Source: Streptomyces sulfonofaciens
GTDB lineage: Bacteria; Actinomycetota; Actinomycetes; Streptomycetales; Streptomycetaceae
Direction: 5' to 3'
Assembly (NCBI RefSeq): GCF_014656295.1
Contig: NZ_BNCD01000023.1
Span: 54,904-118,903 of the forward strand
DNA length: 64,000 nt
The position numbers and the translations under genes were made by a program. Below the pieces are notes generated by a model, which was given only the letters and a program-made list of their open reading frames with translations, had not been told where the DNA came from and did no database searches. Shown here in pieces: positions 1-9,022 of this stretch (positions within the stretch are counted from its first letter, which is position 1; each line of letters starts with the position of its first letter).

Positions 1-26
1 CTTCGTGGACGGCTGCGGACGACTGC

Positions 27-62
27 GGGCCGGGGACGGCCACAGCGGCCCGTCCCCGGCCC
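27..62 (-). terminator. GC-rich hairpin downstream of khpA
   Basis: A 13-bp perfect inverted repeat (27-39 with 50-62) and 10-nt loop lie 20 nt past the khpA stop. No U-tract follows. In Streptomyces the rpsP-khpA transcript usually continues into rimM-trmD, so this may be an intra-operon processing or attenuation hairpin rather than a full terminator. Confidence 0.5.
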
Positions 63-81
63 GAGCCGGTGCTGCCTTGTA

Positions 82-321
82 TCAGTGAACCTGGTCCACA
101 TCGACGAGGTCGACACGGATGCCACGGCCGCCGATGGCGCCCACGACCGTGCGCAGCGCGCGTGCCGTGCGGCCGTTGCGGCCGATGACCTTGCCGAGGT
201 CGTCCGGGTGCACCCGGACCTCCAGGACGCGCCCGCGGCGCAGGTTGCGGGAGGCCACCTGTACGTCGTCGGGGTTGTCGACGATGCCCTTCACGAGGTG
301 CTCGAGAGCCTCCTCAAGCAT
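82..321 (-). CDS. khpA: KH-domain RNA-binding protein (KhpA-like)
   Basis: Small cytoplasmic RNA-binding protein of 79 aa, essentially a single type II KH domain. The GxxG loop is visible as GRNG at residues 47-50 within GKVIGRNGRTA, after a beta strand RVLEVRVHPDD. It starts with ATG two bases after the rpsP stop, so the two are translationally coupled, and the family typically sits in the rpsP-khpA-rimM-trmD operon. KhpA proteins act as RNA chaperones, often with KhpB (Jag). Length and order match other actinobacteria. Confidence 0.93.
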   Translation of the reverse strand: MLEEALEHLVKGIVDNPDDVQVASRNLRRGRVLEVRVHPDDLGKVIGRNGRTARALRTVVGAIGGRGIRVDLVDVDQVH

Positions 322-323
322 GC

Positions 324-752
324 TCAGGCCCCGGTGGACGCGGTGCCGGACGGGGCCTCGGACTCGTCCGCCTTCTTGTCGGCCTTCTTCTTCTGCGTGA
401 TGGCCTCGCCCTTGGCCTCGTCGTCACCGCCGAGGGCCTCGAAGGTGGGCCTCGCGGCCTTCTCCGCGGGCTGGAGCAGCGGCGCGGGGGCGGGCTCGCC
501 CTTGAACTTCTGCCAGTCGCCGGTCTTCTTCAGGATGGCGAGAACGGGCTCGGTCGGCTGGGCGCCCACGGAGAGCCAGTACGCCACGCGGTCGGCGTCG
601 ACCTCGATGCGCGACGGGTTCTGCACCGGGTGGTACAGGCCGATCTCCTCGATGGCCCGGCCGTCACGGCGGGTACGGGAGTCGGCGACGACGATGCGGT
701 AGTGAGGCGAACGGATCTTGCCCAGACGCTTCAGCTTGATCTTGACTGCCAC
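324..752 (-). CDS. rpsP: 30S ribosomal protein S16
   Basis: Component of the small ribosomal subunit, 142 aa. The start is GTG giving VAVKIKLKRLGK, the universal S16 N-terminus, with AGGAG upstream; the open frame runs further upstream but that part has no S16 similarity. The S16 core covers about residues 1-85 (RSPHYRIVVADSRTRRDGR, EIGLYHP). An Ala/Lys/Glu-rich tail of about 50 residues (QKKKADKKADES) is characteristic of actinobacterial S16. It is first of an operon with khpA. Confidence 0.95.
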   Translation of the reverse strand: MAVKIKLKRLGKIRSPHYRIVVADSRTRRDGRAIEEIGLYHPVQNPSRIEVDADRVAYWLSVGAQPTEPVLAILKKTGDWQKFKGEPAPAPLLQPAEKAARPTFEALGGDDEAKGEAITQKKKADKKADESEAPSGTASTGA

Positions 753-1076
753 GGGAGTGGGTTCTCCTGGTTTGACGTGGTGGGGCACAGCGGGATGCCG
801 CGTGGGGCTGCGGTACCCGAGTAACCCGATGGACGCGTCAGCCGGAGGAGAGAGGGATCCTGTGCGACTGTCGAGTACAGCCAGCCATTGTGCCACACGC
901 AGCGGGACCGCCGAACCGGCGGGCGGTGCGGCACCGCGGCCGCGGCACGGGCCGCGGGCGGCCCCCGGCGACGCCGGGCGACGCCGGCCGGGGCGGCCCT
1001 CGGTGAGCGGGGCAGCCGTGGGGGAAGCTGCCGCCGCCGCACTCGGCGGAAGCACGGGGAGCTCCGCCGGGTGCCG
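753..1076. other. Non-coding gap upstream of rpsP
   Basis: 324 nt between rpsP and the SprT-like gene, both on the minus strand. It must contain the rpsP promoter and leader; the part nearest rpsP (about 770-900) is less GC-rich than the rest. Positions 905-1060 are extremely GC-rich with several GC-only inverted and direct repeats. I see no gene. Confidence 0.5.
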
Positions 1077-1736
1077 TCAGCGCGCGGAGGCGCCGACCAC
1101 CTCCGGGATCCGGAAGGGCTTGCCGCAGCCACCGCAGACGATGGGGGCCTGCGCCAGCACGGACGGGACGACGCGGACATTGCGCCCGCAGTCGCACACG
1201 GCCTTGACCCGCACGCCGCCACCGGACGAGCCGTGCCGGCCGGCGGGACCGCGGAAGCTGCTCGCCGAGTCGCGCTCGGTGGCTGCCGAGTGGGCCTTGA
1301 GGGCGCGCTGGAGCCGCTCCATTGTCGGGCGGTAGCGCCTTCTCGCCTCGGGTTTGAGGCTCACCAGGGAGAAGCCGCTGCTCGGGTGGGGCTCCTCCGG
1401 GTGGTCGAGGCCCAGTTCTTCTGCGATGGCCAGGAATCTGCGGTTGTGATAGCGGCCGGCGCGGGAGGTGTCACGCACCCCGCGGGCGGCGGCGATGCCA
1501 TGGACTGCCTCATGGAGCAGTCGCTCGAAGGAGAGTTCGGCGCCGCAGGCGGACGACGACTCTCCGATCAGTGATTCGGGCGCGGCAAGATCTGGCAGCT
1601 CGGGATGGTGCCGCTGAATTTCGGCCCATGCCCCTGCCAGCTCTGCGGCGAGAACAGGTGGTGTCGTGCTCACGTCGTGAGAACGATCCGAAGTGCCTCT
1701 GTGTTCCGATTCCGGGCCATCCCAAATATTTTGCAC
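1077..1736 (-). CDS. SprT-like zinc metalloprotease candidate with C-terminal zinc ribbon
   Basis: Protein of up to 219 aa. A HExxH zinc-protease motif is visible at residues 75-79 (LLHEAVHG), followed by GVRDTSRAGRYHNRRF, a signature I associate with SprT-like proteins common on actinomycete chromosomes and mobile elements. The C-terminus has four cysteines as CDC (181, 183) and CGGC (201-204), a probable zinc ribbon, like the SprT layout of protease plus zinc-binding tail. Substrate unknown. The start is uncertain: ATG at 1736 or GTG at 1673 (VSTTPPVLAAEL), neither with a clear Shine-Dalgarno. It appears monocistronic. Confidence 0.7.
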   Translation of the reverse strand: MQNIWDGPESEHRGTSDRSHDVSTTPPVLAAELAGAWAEIQRHHPELPDLAAPESLIGESSSACGAELSFERLLHEAVHGIAAARGVRDTSRAGRYHNRRFLAIAEELGLDHPEEPHPSSGFSLVSLKPEARRRYRPTMERLQRALKAHSAATERDSASSFRGPAGRHGSSGGGVRVKAVCDCGRNVRVVPSVLAQAPIVCGGCGKPFRIPEVVGASAR

Positions 1737-2378
1737 GTACCACTCAGTATGTGTTGATGCGCAGCGACGGGGGCGGGCGCTTTGATCTGCGGATATGTCG
1801 CACAGCTCGTACTAAGGCCGTACGTAGTGAGACGTAGGAAGCAGCGCATGGGCAAAGTCCGGGCGCCGGGACGTTCGACACCGGGCCCACGGAACGGGCA
1901 TGGCTGTGGCGTCGCAGCACGCAACCGCGGCCCAATCAGTAGGCGCGTCCCACAGGGGACCCTACCGGGCTCCCCATCGGCGTCCGGAACCGGCCCGTCC
2001 GCCCATCCGGAACCGACCCGTCCGCTGCCACCGGCCACCGCGGCGGAGTCGGCGCGCGCCCTTGTGCGGGGCATGACGATTCCGGCCGACGGGGGGTGGC
2101 CCGGACGGGAACGCGGGCGGCGGGGGGCCGGGGTGTGGCCGTCAGTGCCAGTGGGCGGGGCCCGTGCCGGGGGCGCGGCCGGCAGCGGGGTGCGTGTTGG
2201 CGGCACCGGGGTGCGTGTGGCGGCACGAGAAGGAGCGTGGGCATCGACGGGGTGGGTGGCACAACACCGGGAAGGAGGGCGTGGGACCGGGCGAGCCCGG
2301 TGCCCGGACCGGTTTCCGGTTTCCGCCGGCGGCCGCCCTCCGGGCCGCCGGCCGTGCGCGTCCCGGGGACGCGCGGGT
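1737..2378. other. Non-coding region between ffh and the SprT-like gene
   Basis: 642 nt with no ORF of convincing coding character on either strand. The 1740-1860 part is less GC-rich and probably carries the promoter of the SprT-like gene. The 2050-2380 part is very GC-rich with runs of short direct repeats (variants of gtgcgtgt and ggcaccggg). It is unusually long for this gene order, so a decayed gene is possible but not recognisable. Confidence 0.4.
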
Positions 2379-3926
2379 TCAGCCCATGAACTTCTTGAAC
2401 TCGTCGGGCAGTTCGAACTGCTGGTCGTCCTGGTCGCCGGGCAGCCCGAGGGCCTGGCCCTGTGCCGCGGCCTCGCGGCGCGCGGCGGCTTCCTGTTCCT
2501 GCTGCTTGCGCTTCATCGGGTTGCCGGAGCGCTGCTTGCCCTTGGCCTGCTTCTGCTTCTTGCGCTGCCTGCCGGGCCCGCCGCCCATGCCCGGCAGCCC
2601 GGGCATGCCCGGCATACCGCCCTGCGCCATCTTGGACATCATCTTGCGTGCCTCGAAGAACCGCTCCACCAGGTTCTTCACGGCGCCGACCTCGACACCG
2701 GAACCGCGCGCGATACGGGCGCGCCGCGAACCGTTGATGATCGTGGGGTCCTGGCGCTCCACGGGCGTCATGGACTTGATGATCGCGGCGGTGCGGTCGA
2801 CCTCGCGCTCGTCGACGTTCTGGATCTGGTCCCTGACCTGGGCCATGCCGGGAAGCATGCCGAGCAGCTTGCTGATGCTGCCCATCTTCCTGACCTGCTC
2901 CATCTGGGCCAGGAAGTCGTCGAGCGTGAAGTCCTTCCCCTTGGCGCTGGCCAGCTTGGCGGCCATCTTCTCGGCCTCTTGCCGGCTGAACGTCTGCTCC
3001 GCCTTCTCGATCAGGGTGAGCACGTCACCCATGCCGAGGATGCGGGACGCCATGCGGTCCGGGTGGAAGGCGTCGAAGTCGTCCAGTTGCTCGCCGTTCG
3101 AGGCGAACATGATCTGACGGCCGGTGACGTGCGCCACCGACAGGGCCGCGCCGCCCCGGGCGTCACCGTCGAGCTTGGAGAGGACGACGCCGTCGAAGCC
3201 GACGCCGTCACGGAAGGCCTCGGCTGTGTTGACCGCGTCCTGGCCGATCATGGCGTCCACGACGAAGAGGATCTCGTCCGGGCTGACGGCGTCGCGGATG
3301 TCCGCGGCCTGCTGCATCAGCTCCTGGTCGATGCCGAGCCGGCCGGCGGTGTCGACGATGACGATGTCGTACTGCTTGGCGCGCGCGTGCTCGACAGAGT
3401 CCTTGGCGACCTTCACCGGGTCGCCCACGCCGTTGCCCGGCTCGGGGGCGTAGACGCCGACCTCGGCACGCTCGGCGACGACCGTGAGCTGGTTCACCGC
3501 GTTCGGGCGCTGGAGGTCGCAGGCCACCAGCAGCGGGGTGTGGCCCTGGCTCTTCAGCCAGCGGCCGAGCTTGCCCGCCAGGGTGGTCTTGCCGGAGCCC
3601 TGCAGACCCGCCAGCATGATCACGGTCGGCGGCTGCTTGGCGAACCGCAGGCGGCGGGTCTCGCCGCCGAGGATGCCGATCAGCTCCTCGTTGACGATCT
3701 TGATGACCTGCTGGGCGGGGTTGAGCGCCTGGGAGACCTCCGCCCCGCCGGCCCGCTCCTTGACCTGCTTGATGAAGGCCCGTACGACGGGCAGCGCCAC
3801 GTCCGCCTCGAGCAGCGCTATACGGATCTCGCGCGCCGTGGCATCGATGTCCGCCTCGGAGAGCCGACCTTTGCCGCGGAGGGATTTGAAGGTCGCACTG
3901 AGGCGGTCGGAGAGGGTGTCGAACAC
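2379..3926 (-). CDS. ffh: Signal recognition particle protein Ffh (SRP54)
   Basis: GTPase of the signal recognition particle, 515 aa, which binds SRP RNA and signal peptides of nascent membrane proteins and docks on FtsY. The NG domain shows G1 GLQGSGKTTLAGKLG, G3 VDTAGRLGID and G4 SKLDGDARGG. The Met-rich M domain follows (MGSISKLLGMLPGMAQV, MPGMPGLPGMGGG) and then a long Lys/Gln-rich tail ending DEFKKFMG. The GTG start giving VFDTLSDRLSATFKSLRG matches the family N-terminus; in-frame codons upstream are not conserved. GAGGA lies 11 nt upstream. Confidence 0.96.
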   Translation of the reverse strand: MFDTLSDRLSATFKSLRGKGRLSEADIDATAREIRIALLEADVALPVVRAFIKQVKERAGGAEVSQALNPAQQVIKIVNEELIGILGGETRRLRFAKQPPTVIMLAGLQGSGKTTLAGKLGRWLKSQGHTPLLVACDLQRPNAVNQLTVVAERAEVGVYAPEPGNGVGDPVKVAKDSVEHARAKQYDIVIVDTAGRLGIDQELMQQAADIRDAVSPDEILFVVDAMIGQDAVNTAEAFRDGVGFDGVVLSKLDGDARGGAALSVAHVTGRQIMFASNGEQLDDFDAFHPDRMASRILGMGDVLTLIEKAEQTFSRQEAEKMAAKLASAKGKDFTLDDFLAQMEQVRKMGSISKLLGMLPGMAQVRDQIQNVDEREVDRTAAIIKSMTPVERQDPTIINGSRRARIARGSGVEVGAVKNLVERFFEARKMMSKMAQGGMPGMPGLPGMGGGPGRQRKKQKQAKGKQRSGNPMKRKQQEQEAAARREAAAQGQALGLPGDQDDQQFELPDEFKKFMG

Positions 3927-4234
3927 GGCGGCGTCGGTCCTCGCAGTCGGGAGCAGTCTGGGTCGCCCTCCAGGGTATCCGGCCCACAAGCCGATCGTCC
4001 CCGCCGACGGTGCCGCGGGCGGCGGGGAACCCCGCACGAACGCGGGACGGTGTGCCGTCGGCGTCCGCCCCGCCCGTCCGCCCCGCCGGTCCGGCCAGGA
4101 CCGCCTCCGTGCCGGGCGGGGCCGCCGCCCCGCGCCACCCGGCGCAGCGCGACACCGCCGGCACCGCGCGACACGGCGCGTGCCGCGTCCGCGGCTGCTT
4201 CACGGTCGACCGCGGCTCGACCGCCCCGTGCCGG
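3927..4234. other. Non-coding gap between ffh and glnD
   Basis: 308 nt, extremely GC-rich, with short direct repeats (gcgacac variants near 4148-4175). It separates the glnD stop from the ffh start and should hold the ffh promoter. No gene and no T-rich terminator were seen. Confidence 0.4.
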
Positions 4235-7093
4235 TCACGCGCGCAGCGCCGCCTCCAGCGAGCGGGCCACCCCGTCGGCGCGCTCCACGGTGAGTGGTGC
4301 CCCTTCGGCGTCCGTCACGTAGAAGGCGTCGACCGCGTTGGAGCCGAGCGTGGACACGTGCGCGCTGCGCACCCTGACACCGGCGGCGTCCAGCGCCCGC
4401 CCGACGCGGTGCAGCAGGCCCGGTGCGTCCTGGGCGCGTACCTCGATGACGGTGGCACGCCGCGAGCCGGCCGGGGCGGGCGCCACGCGGGGCGGTGGCG
4501 GGGCGGTGCCGCGCCGGCGCGGATATGCCGCGTCACGCTCGGCGAGGCGGCCCGCGATGTCCAGGGAGCCGTCCAGCGCCCGCACCAGGTCGGCCCGGAG
4601 CCGGGTGGCCTGCGGCAGCGACCCGTACTCCGCCGCGACGCGCCAGTCGAGCAGCAGCACGGCGGCGGGCGACGGGCCCGCGGCACGGCCGCCGGCACGG
4701 GCCGCGCCGTCCGCTCCGTCCGTGCCGTCCGCGCCGTCCGCGCCGTGCCCACCTCTCGCACGCAGGTCCGGCCCGGCCGTACCCGTCTGCGCCGCTAGGC
4801 CGTCCGGCAGTTCCTTCACCCGCAGCTCCGCCGTGCGCACCGTCATCCGGTGCAGCGCGAGGACTCCGGCGACCGCGGGCAGCACCCCGGGCTGTTCCGG
4901 GACGGCGACCAGCAGTTCCACGCCGAGGGGCTCCGGCCCGCCGGGTGCGCCGGCCCCTGCCGCGAGTGCCGGGGGCCCGTTGCCGGACCCGGCCCCGGTG
5001 TCCGGGGGCGGTTCCGGTTCGGCGCGCAGCCGCAGCACGGGTCCGCCGGTGCGGAACGCCTCCATGGCGAGCCGTTCCTGCTCGGCGGTCGGCTCCGACG
5101 GCTCGGCCTGCCGGGGCGCGCGGCCGGTGAGGACCGCGGCGGCCCTGCGCACCAGGTCGGCGACGAGGTGGCCGCGCCAGGCCGACCAGGCGGCGGGCCC
5201 GGTGGCCAGCGCGTCCGCCTCGGTGAGGGCGTGCAGCAGTTCCAGGGTGCCGGCGGAGCCCACCGCGTCGGTGACTGCGGCGACCGTCGCCGGGTCGTCC
5301 AGATCACGCCTCGTCGCGGTCTCGACGAGCAGCAGGTGGTGGCGGACGAGCGTGGTGAGGACGGCGGTGTCGGCGGCGTCGAAGCCCAGGTCGGCGGCGA
5401 TCCCGGCGGCACGGGCCGCGCCCGCCTCCGAGTGGTCGCCGGGCCGGCCCTTGCCGATGTCGTGCAGCAGGGCGGCGACGAGCAGCAGGTCGGGACGGCC
5501 CACCCGGCGGGTCAGCGCGGAGGCGCGCACGGCGGTCTCCACCAGGTGCCGGTCGACAGTCCAGGTGTGCACCGCGTTGCGCTGCGGGCGGCAGCGCACC
5601 CACTCCCAGTCCGGCAGCAGCCGGCTGATCATTCCCTCCGCGTCCAGCGCGTCCCACACGTCGACGGTGGGCCGCCCGGCGCCGAGCAGGGTCACCAGCC
5701 GGTCACGGGCCTCCGCGGGCCAGGGGGTGGGCAGGGGGCGGGTGGCGGCGGCGAGCCTGCGGACCGCGTGCGGGGACAGCGGGAGCCCCGCCTGGGCGGC
5801 GGCCGCGGCGGCCCGCAGCGGCAGGACCGGGTCCTGTTCGGGGCGCGCGGTGCGGGCGAGCACGGCCTCGCCCTCCTGCTCGACGACGCCTTCCGCCAGC
5901 GGGGTGCGCTCCGGCTGAGCGGCGCCGCCCCGGCCGAAGCCGCCGCGGCCCAGCACGCCGCGCAGTCTGGGCCGCCGGGAGCGGGCCCGCAGCACCCGGC
6001 CGACCTCGCGCCAGGTGACGTCGCCGGCGTAGGCGATGGTGCGTGCTGCCTCGTAGACCGTGCGCAGCAGGACGTCCGCGTCCCGGAGGCCGAGACGGGC
6101 GGCGACCTGGTCCTGTTCCTGGAGGCTGAGCCTGTCGGTGGCGCGTCCGGTGGCAAGGTGCAGTGCGTCGCGGGTGTCGAGCAGTACCCGGCGGGCCTCG
6201 GCGAGCCCTTCGCGCGGGGCGTCGGCGAGCCAGGAGGCGGCGACGGCGCGCAGCACGGTGGCGTCGCGCAGCCCGCCGCGGGCCTCCTTCAGGTCGGGTT
6301 CCAGGAGGTAGCGCAGCTCGCCCTGGCGGGCAGCGCGCTCGGCGCACAGCTCGCGCAGTTCGGGCAGCCGGCCCGGGGCCTGGTTGCGCCAGTCGGCGAG
6401 GACGGTGGTGCGCAGTTCCGCGCTGAGCGCGGGGTCGCCCGCGAGGTGGCGGGCGTCCAGCAGGCTGAGGTGCGCCTTGAGGTCGCCGCCCGCGGTTCTG
6501 CGGGCCTCCGCGGGGGTGCGCACGGAGTGGTCGAGTGCGAGGCCGAGGTCCCAGACGGGGTACCAGATGCGGTCGGCGAGGGCCGCCACGCCGCCGGGGT
6601 CGGCGCGGGCGTCGTAGAGCAGCAGCAGGTCGAGGTCGCTGCGCGGGGAGAGTTCGCCGCGTCCGTAGCCGCCGACGGCGACCAGGCTGACGCCGGGCAG
6701 GCGGGCCGCCGCGCCGGTGAAGAGGCTGCTGAGCCAGGCGTCGGTGAGCCCGGCGAGCGCGGCACGGCGGGCGGGACCGGACTGCCCGTCCTCCTGGAGG
6801 AGGCGCAGCCGGGCCGCCGGGTAGCCGTCGGACGCCGCGGCATCGGCGGTCCCGTGCCGGTGGGAGCCCTCGTCGGACTTCCCGCCCGGCTCCGCGTCGG
6901 GCTTCGCGTCCGGCTTCACACCGGGCCTTCCGCCGGACCTCTCATCCGGCTTCCGGTGTTCTTCGTGTTCTTCGTGGTCTTCGTGTTCTTCGTGTTCTTG
7001 ATGCTGGTCGTGTTCTTGATGCTGGTCGTGTTCTTGATGCTGGTCGGGTTCATCGCGTTCATCGCGTTCGCCGGGTTCTTCCACACTCGTCAC
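4235..7093 (-). CDS. glnD: PII nucleotidyltransferase GlnD
   Basis: Bifunctional nitrogen-signalling enzyme of 952 aa; in Streptomyces coelicolor GlnD adenylylates GlnK at Tyr51. The nucleotidyltransferase motif GGYGRGELSPRSDLDLL is at about 141-157. An HD hydrolase motif (LLHDIGKGRPGDHSE) has H544-D545, and two ACT-like domains lie in the C-terminal quarter (VAVPEQPGVLP near 725; RAQDAPGLLHRVGRALDAAG near 890). Start is GTG with AGGAG 7 nt upstream. Odd: residues about 7-50 are a low-complexity His/Glu/Asp/Gln segment with DQHQEH repeated three times in perfect 18-nt units. It lies downstream of glnK, beyond a strong hairpin. Confidence 0.95.
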   Translation of the reverse strand: MTSVEEPGERDERDEPDQHQEHDQHQEHDQHQEHEEHEDHEEHEEHRKPDERSGGRPGVKPDAKPDAEPGGKSDEGSHRHGTADAAASDGYPAARLRLLQEDGQSGPARRAALAGLTDAWLSSLFTGAAARLPGVSLVAVGGYGRGELSPRSDLDLLLLYDARADPGGVAALADRIWYPVWDLGLALDHSVRTPAEARRTAGGDLKAHLSLLDARHLAGDPALSAELRTTVLADWRNQAPGRLPELRELCAERAARQGELRYLLEPDLKEARGGLRDATVLRAVAASWLADAPREGLAEARRVLLDTRDALHLATGRATDRLSLQEQDQVAARLGLRDADVLLRTVYEAARTIAYAGDVTWREVGRVLRARSRRPRLRGVLGRGGFGRGGAAQPERTPLAEGVVEQEGEAVLARTARPEQDPVLPLRAAAAAAQAGLPLSPHAVRRLAAATRPLPTPWPAEARDRLVTLLGAGRPTVDVWDALDAEGMISRLLPDWEWVRCRPQRNAVHTWTVDRHLVETAVRASALTRRVGRPDLLLVAALLHDIGKGRPGDHSEAGAARAAGIAADLGFDAADTAVLTTLVRHHLLLVETATRRDLDDPATVAAVTDAVGSAGTLELLHALTEADALATGPAAWSAWRGHLVADLVRRAAAVLTGRAPRQAEPSEPTAEQERLAMEAFRTGGPVLRLRAEPEPPPDTGAGSGNGPPALAAGAGAPGGPEPLGVELLVAVPEQPGVLPAVAGVLALHRMTVRTAELRVKELPDGLAAQTGTAGPDLRARGGHGADGADGTDGADGAARAGGRAAGPSPAAVLLLDWRVAAEYGSLPQATRLRADLVRALDGSLDIAGRLAERDAAYPRRRGTAPPPPRVAPAPAGSRRATVIEVRAQDAPGLLHRVGRALDAAGVRVRSAHVSTLGSNAVDAFYVTDAEGAPLTVERADGVARSLEAALRA
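6992..7045. repeat. Three perfect 18-nt tandem repeats inside glnD
   Basis: The unit gtgttcttgatgctggtc occurs at 6992-7009, 7010-7027 and 7028-7045 and codes DQHQEH on the minus strand. It is flanked by shorter degenerate ttcttcgtg units (6958-6991) coding EEH/EDH. The copies are base-identical, which points to recent slippage. Confidence 0.9.
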
Positions 7094-7200
7094 GCAGCGG
7101 CTCCTGCCGGTCAAAAGCCCCCGTCGTACGTGGCGCGCCCCTCGCGCGCGTGGTGCTGCGGACGCGCCGGGCCGGTGGCCGGCGGCGGGGGTGGTACTGC

Positions 7201-7236
7201 GACCGGCCGCCGGGCCACCGCAGCCGGCGGCCGGTC
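7201..7236 (-). terminator. Hairpin between glnK and glnD
   Basis: Perfect 13-bp stem (7201-7213 with 7224-7236) and 10-nt loop, starting 4 nt past the glnK stop. It is probably a terminator or attenuator that lowers glnD expression relative to amtB-glnK. No U-run follows, which is usual for GC-rich actinobacteria. Confidence 0.7.
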
Positions 7237-7240
7237 TCTT

Positions 7241-7579
7241 TCACAGGGCGTCGGGCCCGCGTTCACCCGTCCTGACCCGCACGGCCGCGTCGACGGGCAC
7301 GGACCATACCTTGCCGTCCCCGATCTTGCCGGTCCTGGCGGCCTTGACGATGACGTCGGTGACGTGTTCGGCGTCGTCGTCCTCGACCAGCACCTCGATA
7401 CGGATCTTGGGGACGAGGTCGACGGTGTACTCGGCGCCGCGGTAGACCTCGGTGTGGCCGCGCTGACGGCCGTAGCCGCTGGCCTCGGTGACGGTCAGGC
7501 CGTGCACCCCGGACGCCTGCAGGGCCTCCTTGATCTCGTCGAGCCGGTGCGGCTTCACGACGGCGGTGATCAGCTTCAT
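7241..7579 (-). CDS. glnK: Nitrogen regulatory PII protein GlnK
   Basis: Trimeric 2-oxoglutarate/ATP sensor of 112 aa that controls AmtB and other nitrogen proteins. It begins MKLITAVVKPHRLDEIKEAL and carries the PII T-loop with Tyr51 (YRGAEYTVDLVPK), the residue modified by GlnD. The B-loop and C-loop are present (ARTGKIGDGKVWS). The ATG overlaps the amtB stop by 4 nt (ATGA), so translation is coupled to the transporter it regulates. Expression should follow amtB under GlnR. Confidence 0.96.
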   Translation of the reverse strand: MKLITAVVKPHRLDEIKEALQASGVHGLTVTEASGYGRQRGHTEVYRGAEYTVDLVPKIRIEVLVEDDDAEHVTDVIVKAARTGKIGDGKVWSVPVDAAVRVRTGERGPDAL

Positions 7580-8925
7580 GCGTCGACCTTCCTGGCCTGT
7601 GCGTGCTCCTCGACCGGCGCGACGAGCGCGACGTTGCGGGGGGTCGCGCCGCCGCCCGCGCCGCTGAAGTCGTACGCGGTCTCCGCGTGCTCGGTCCGGT
7701 CGATGCCGGAGACCTCGTCGTCCTCGGTGACCCGCATACCGATGGCCTTGTCGACGAGGAAGGCCAGGATCGCGGAGGCCACCAGGGAGTAGGCGAGGAC
7801 GGCGAAGACTCCGGCGGCCTGCTTGCCGAGCTGGCCGAGGCCGCCGCCGTAGAAGAGGCCCTTGGCGTCGGACTGCACGCCGCCGGTGGCGAAGAAGCCG
7901 ATGAGCAGGGAGCCCACCACACCGCCGACGAGGTGGACGCCGACCACGTCGAGGGAGTCGTCGTAGCCGAACCTGAACTTGAGGCCGACGGCCATGGCGC
8001 ACAGCAGGCCGGCGATGGCGCCGACGGCTATCGCGCCGAGCGGGCTGACGCAGCCGCCGGACGGGGTGATGGCGACGAGGCCGGCGACCGCGCCGGAGGC
8101 GGCGCCGAGGGTGGTGAAGGTGCCGTGCCTGAGCTTTTCGTAGACGAGCCAGGCGAGCATGGCGGCGGCGGTGGCGACCTGGGTGTTGACGAACATCACG
8201 GCACCCACGCCGTCGTCGTTGCCGAGCCAGGAACCCGCGTTGAAACCGAACCAGCCGAACCACAGCAGGCCGGCGCCGAGCATGACCAGGGGCAGGCTGT
8301 GCGGGCGCATCGGGTCCTTCTTGAAGCCGACACGCCTGCCGATGACGAGGATGACCCCGAGCGCCGCCGCGCCGGCGTTGATGTGCACCGCGGTTCCGCC
8401 CGCGAAGTCGATCACGCCGAGGTCGAAGGCCCAGCCGCCGGTCCCCCAGACCCAGTGCGCCACCGGGAAGTAGACGACCGTCGCCCACAGGGTGATGAAC
8501 AGCGCCCAGGCCGTGAACTTCACCCGGTCCGCGAGGGCGCCGCTGATCAGCGCGGGCGTGATGATGGCGAACATGAGCTGGAAGACGGCGAAGACGTAGA
8601 TCGGGATGGTGTACCCGGGCCAGAGCTGGGTCAGCCCTATGCCGCTGAGCCCGAGGAAGTGGCCGTTCCACCCGACGAAGCCGCCGTGGTCGGTGCCGAA
8701 GGCGGCGGAAAAGCCGTACAGCACCCAGAGGATGGTGATGATTCCCAGGCTGATGAAACTCATCATCAGCATGTTGAGGGTGCTCTTGACGCGGACCATG
8801 CCTCCGTAGAAGAAGGCGAGTCCCGGTGTCATGAGCATCACCAGGGCAGAGCAGATAAGCATGAACCCGGTATTGGCGGCGGACAACTGCGGGGTGTCCG
8901 CGGCCAGCGTGATGCCTGGGGGCAT
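7576..8925 (-). CDS. amtB: Ammonium transporter AmtB
   Basis: Membrane ammonium channel of 449 aa with about 11 hydrophobic segments. Family signatures: FYGGMVRVKSTLNMLMMSF near residue 40, a pore histidine segment GGTAVHINAGAAALG, and the second pore histidine VHLVGGVVGSLLIG. A cytoplasmic tail of about 60 residues ends RKVDA. The ATG start has GAGGAG about 6 nt upstream. It is first of the amtB-glnK(-glnD) operon, and a GlnR-type box lies about 100 nt upstream. Confidence 0.96.
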   Translation of the reverse strand: MPPGITLAADTPQLSAANTGFMLICSALVMLMTPGLAFFYGGMVRVKSTLNMLMMSFISLGIITILWVLYGFSAAFGTDHGGFVGWNGHFLGLSGIGLTQLWPGYTIPIYVFAVFQLMFAIITPALISGALADRVKFTAWALFITLWATVVYFPVAHWVWGTGGWAFDLGVIDFAGGTAVHINAGAAALGVILVIGRRVGFKKDPMRPHSLPLVMLGAGLLWFGWFGFNAGSWLGNDDGVGAVMFVNTQVATAAAMLAWLVYEKLRHGTFTTLGAASGAVAGLVAITPSGGCVSPLGAIAVGAIAGLLCAMAVGLKFRFGYDDSLDVVGVHLVGGVVGSLLIGFFATGGVQSDAKGLFYGGGLGQLGKQAAGVFAVLAYSLVASAILAFLVDKAIGMRVTEDDEVSGIDRTEHAETAYDFSGAGGGATPRNVALVAPVEEHAQARKVDA

Positions 8926-9022
8926 CGGCGTCTCCTCGTCGTCGGTGCGGCCCTTGGTGCGGGCGAGGCCAGTGCGGTGGTGAGGGGTGGGCCGGTCGTT
9001 CGGCTGAGCGTGGCGCAGTGCC

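Noticed and set aside
1782..4322. 846-codon plus-strand frame over ffh and its flanks
   Set aside because: Antisense to ffh; the part outside ffh has no conserved sequence.
4850..7792. 980-codon plus-strand frame opposite glnD and glnK
   Set aside because: Antisense shadow; crosses two real genes, low-complexity Gly/Arg content.
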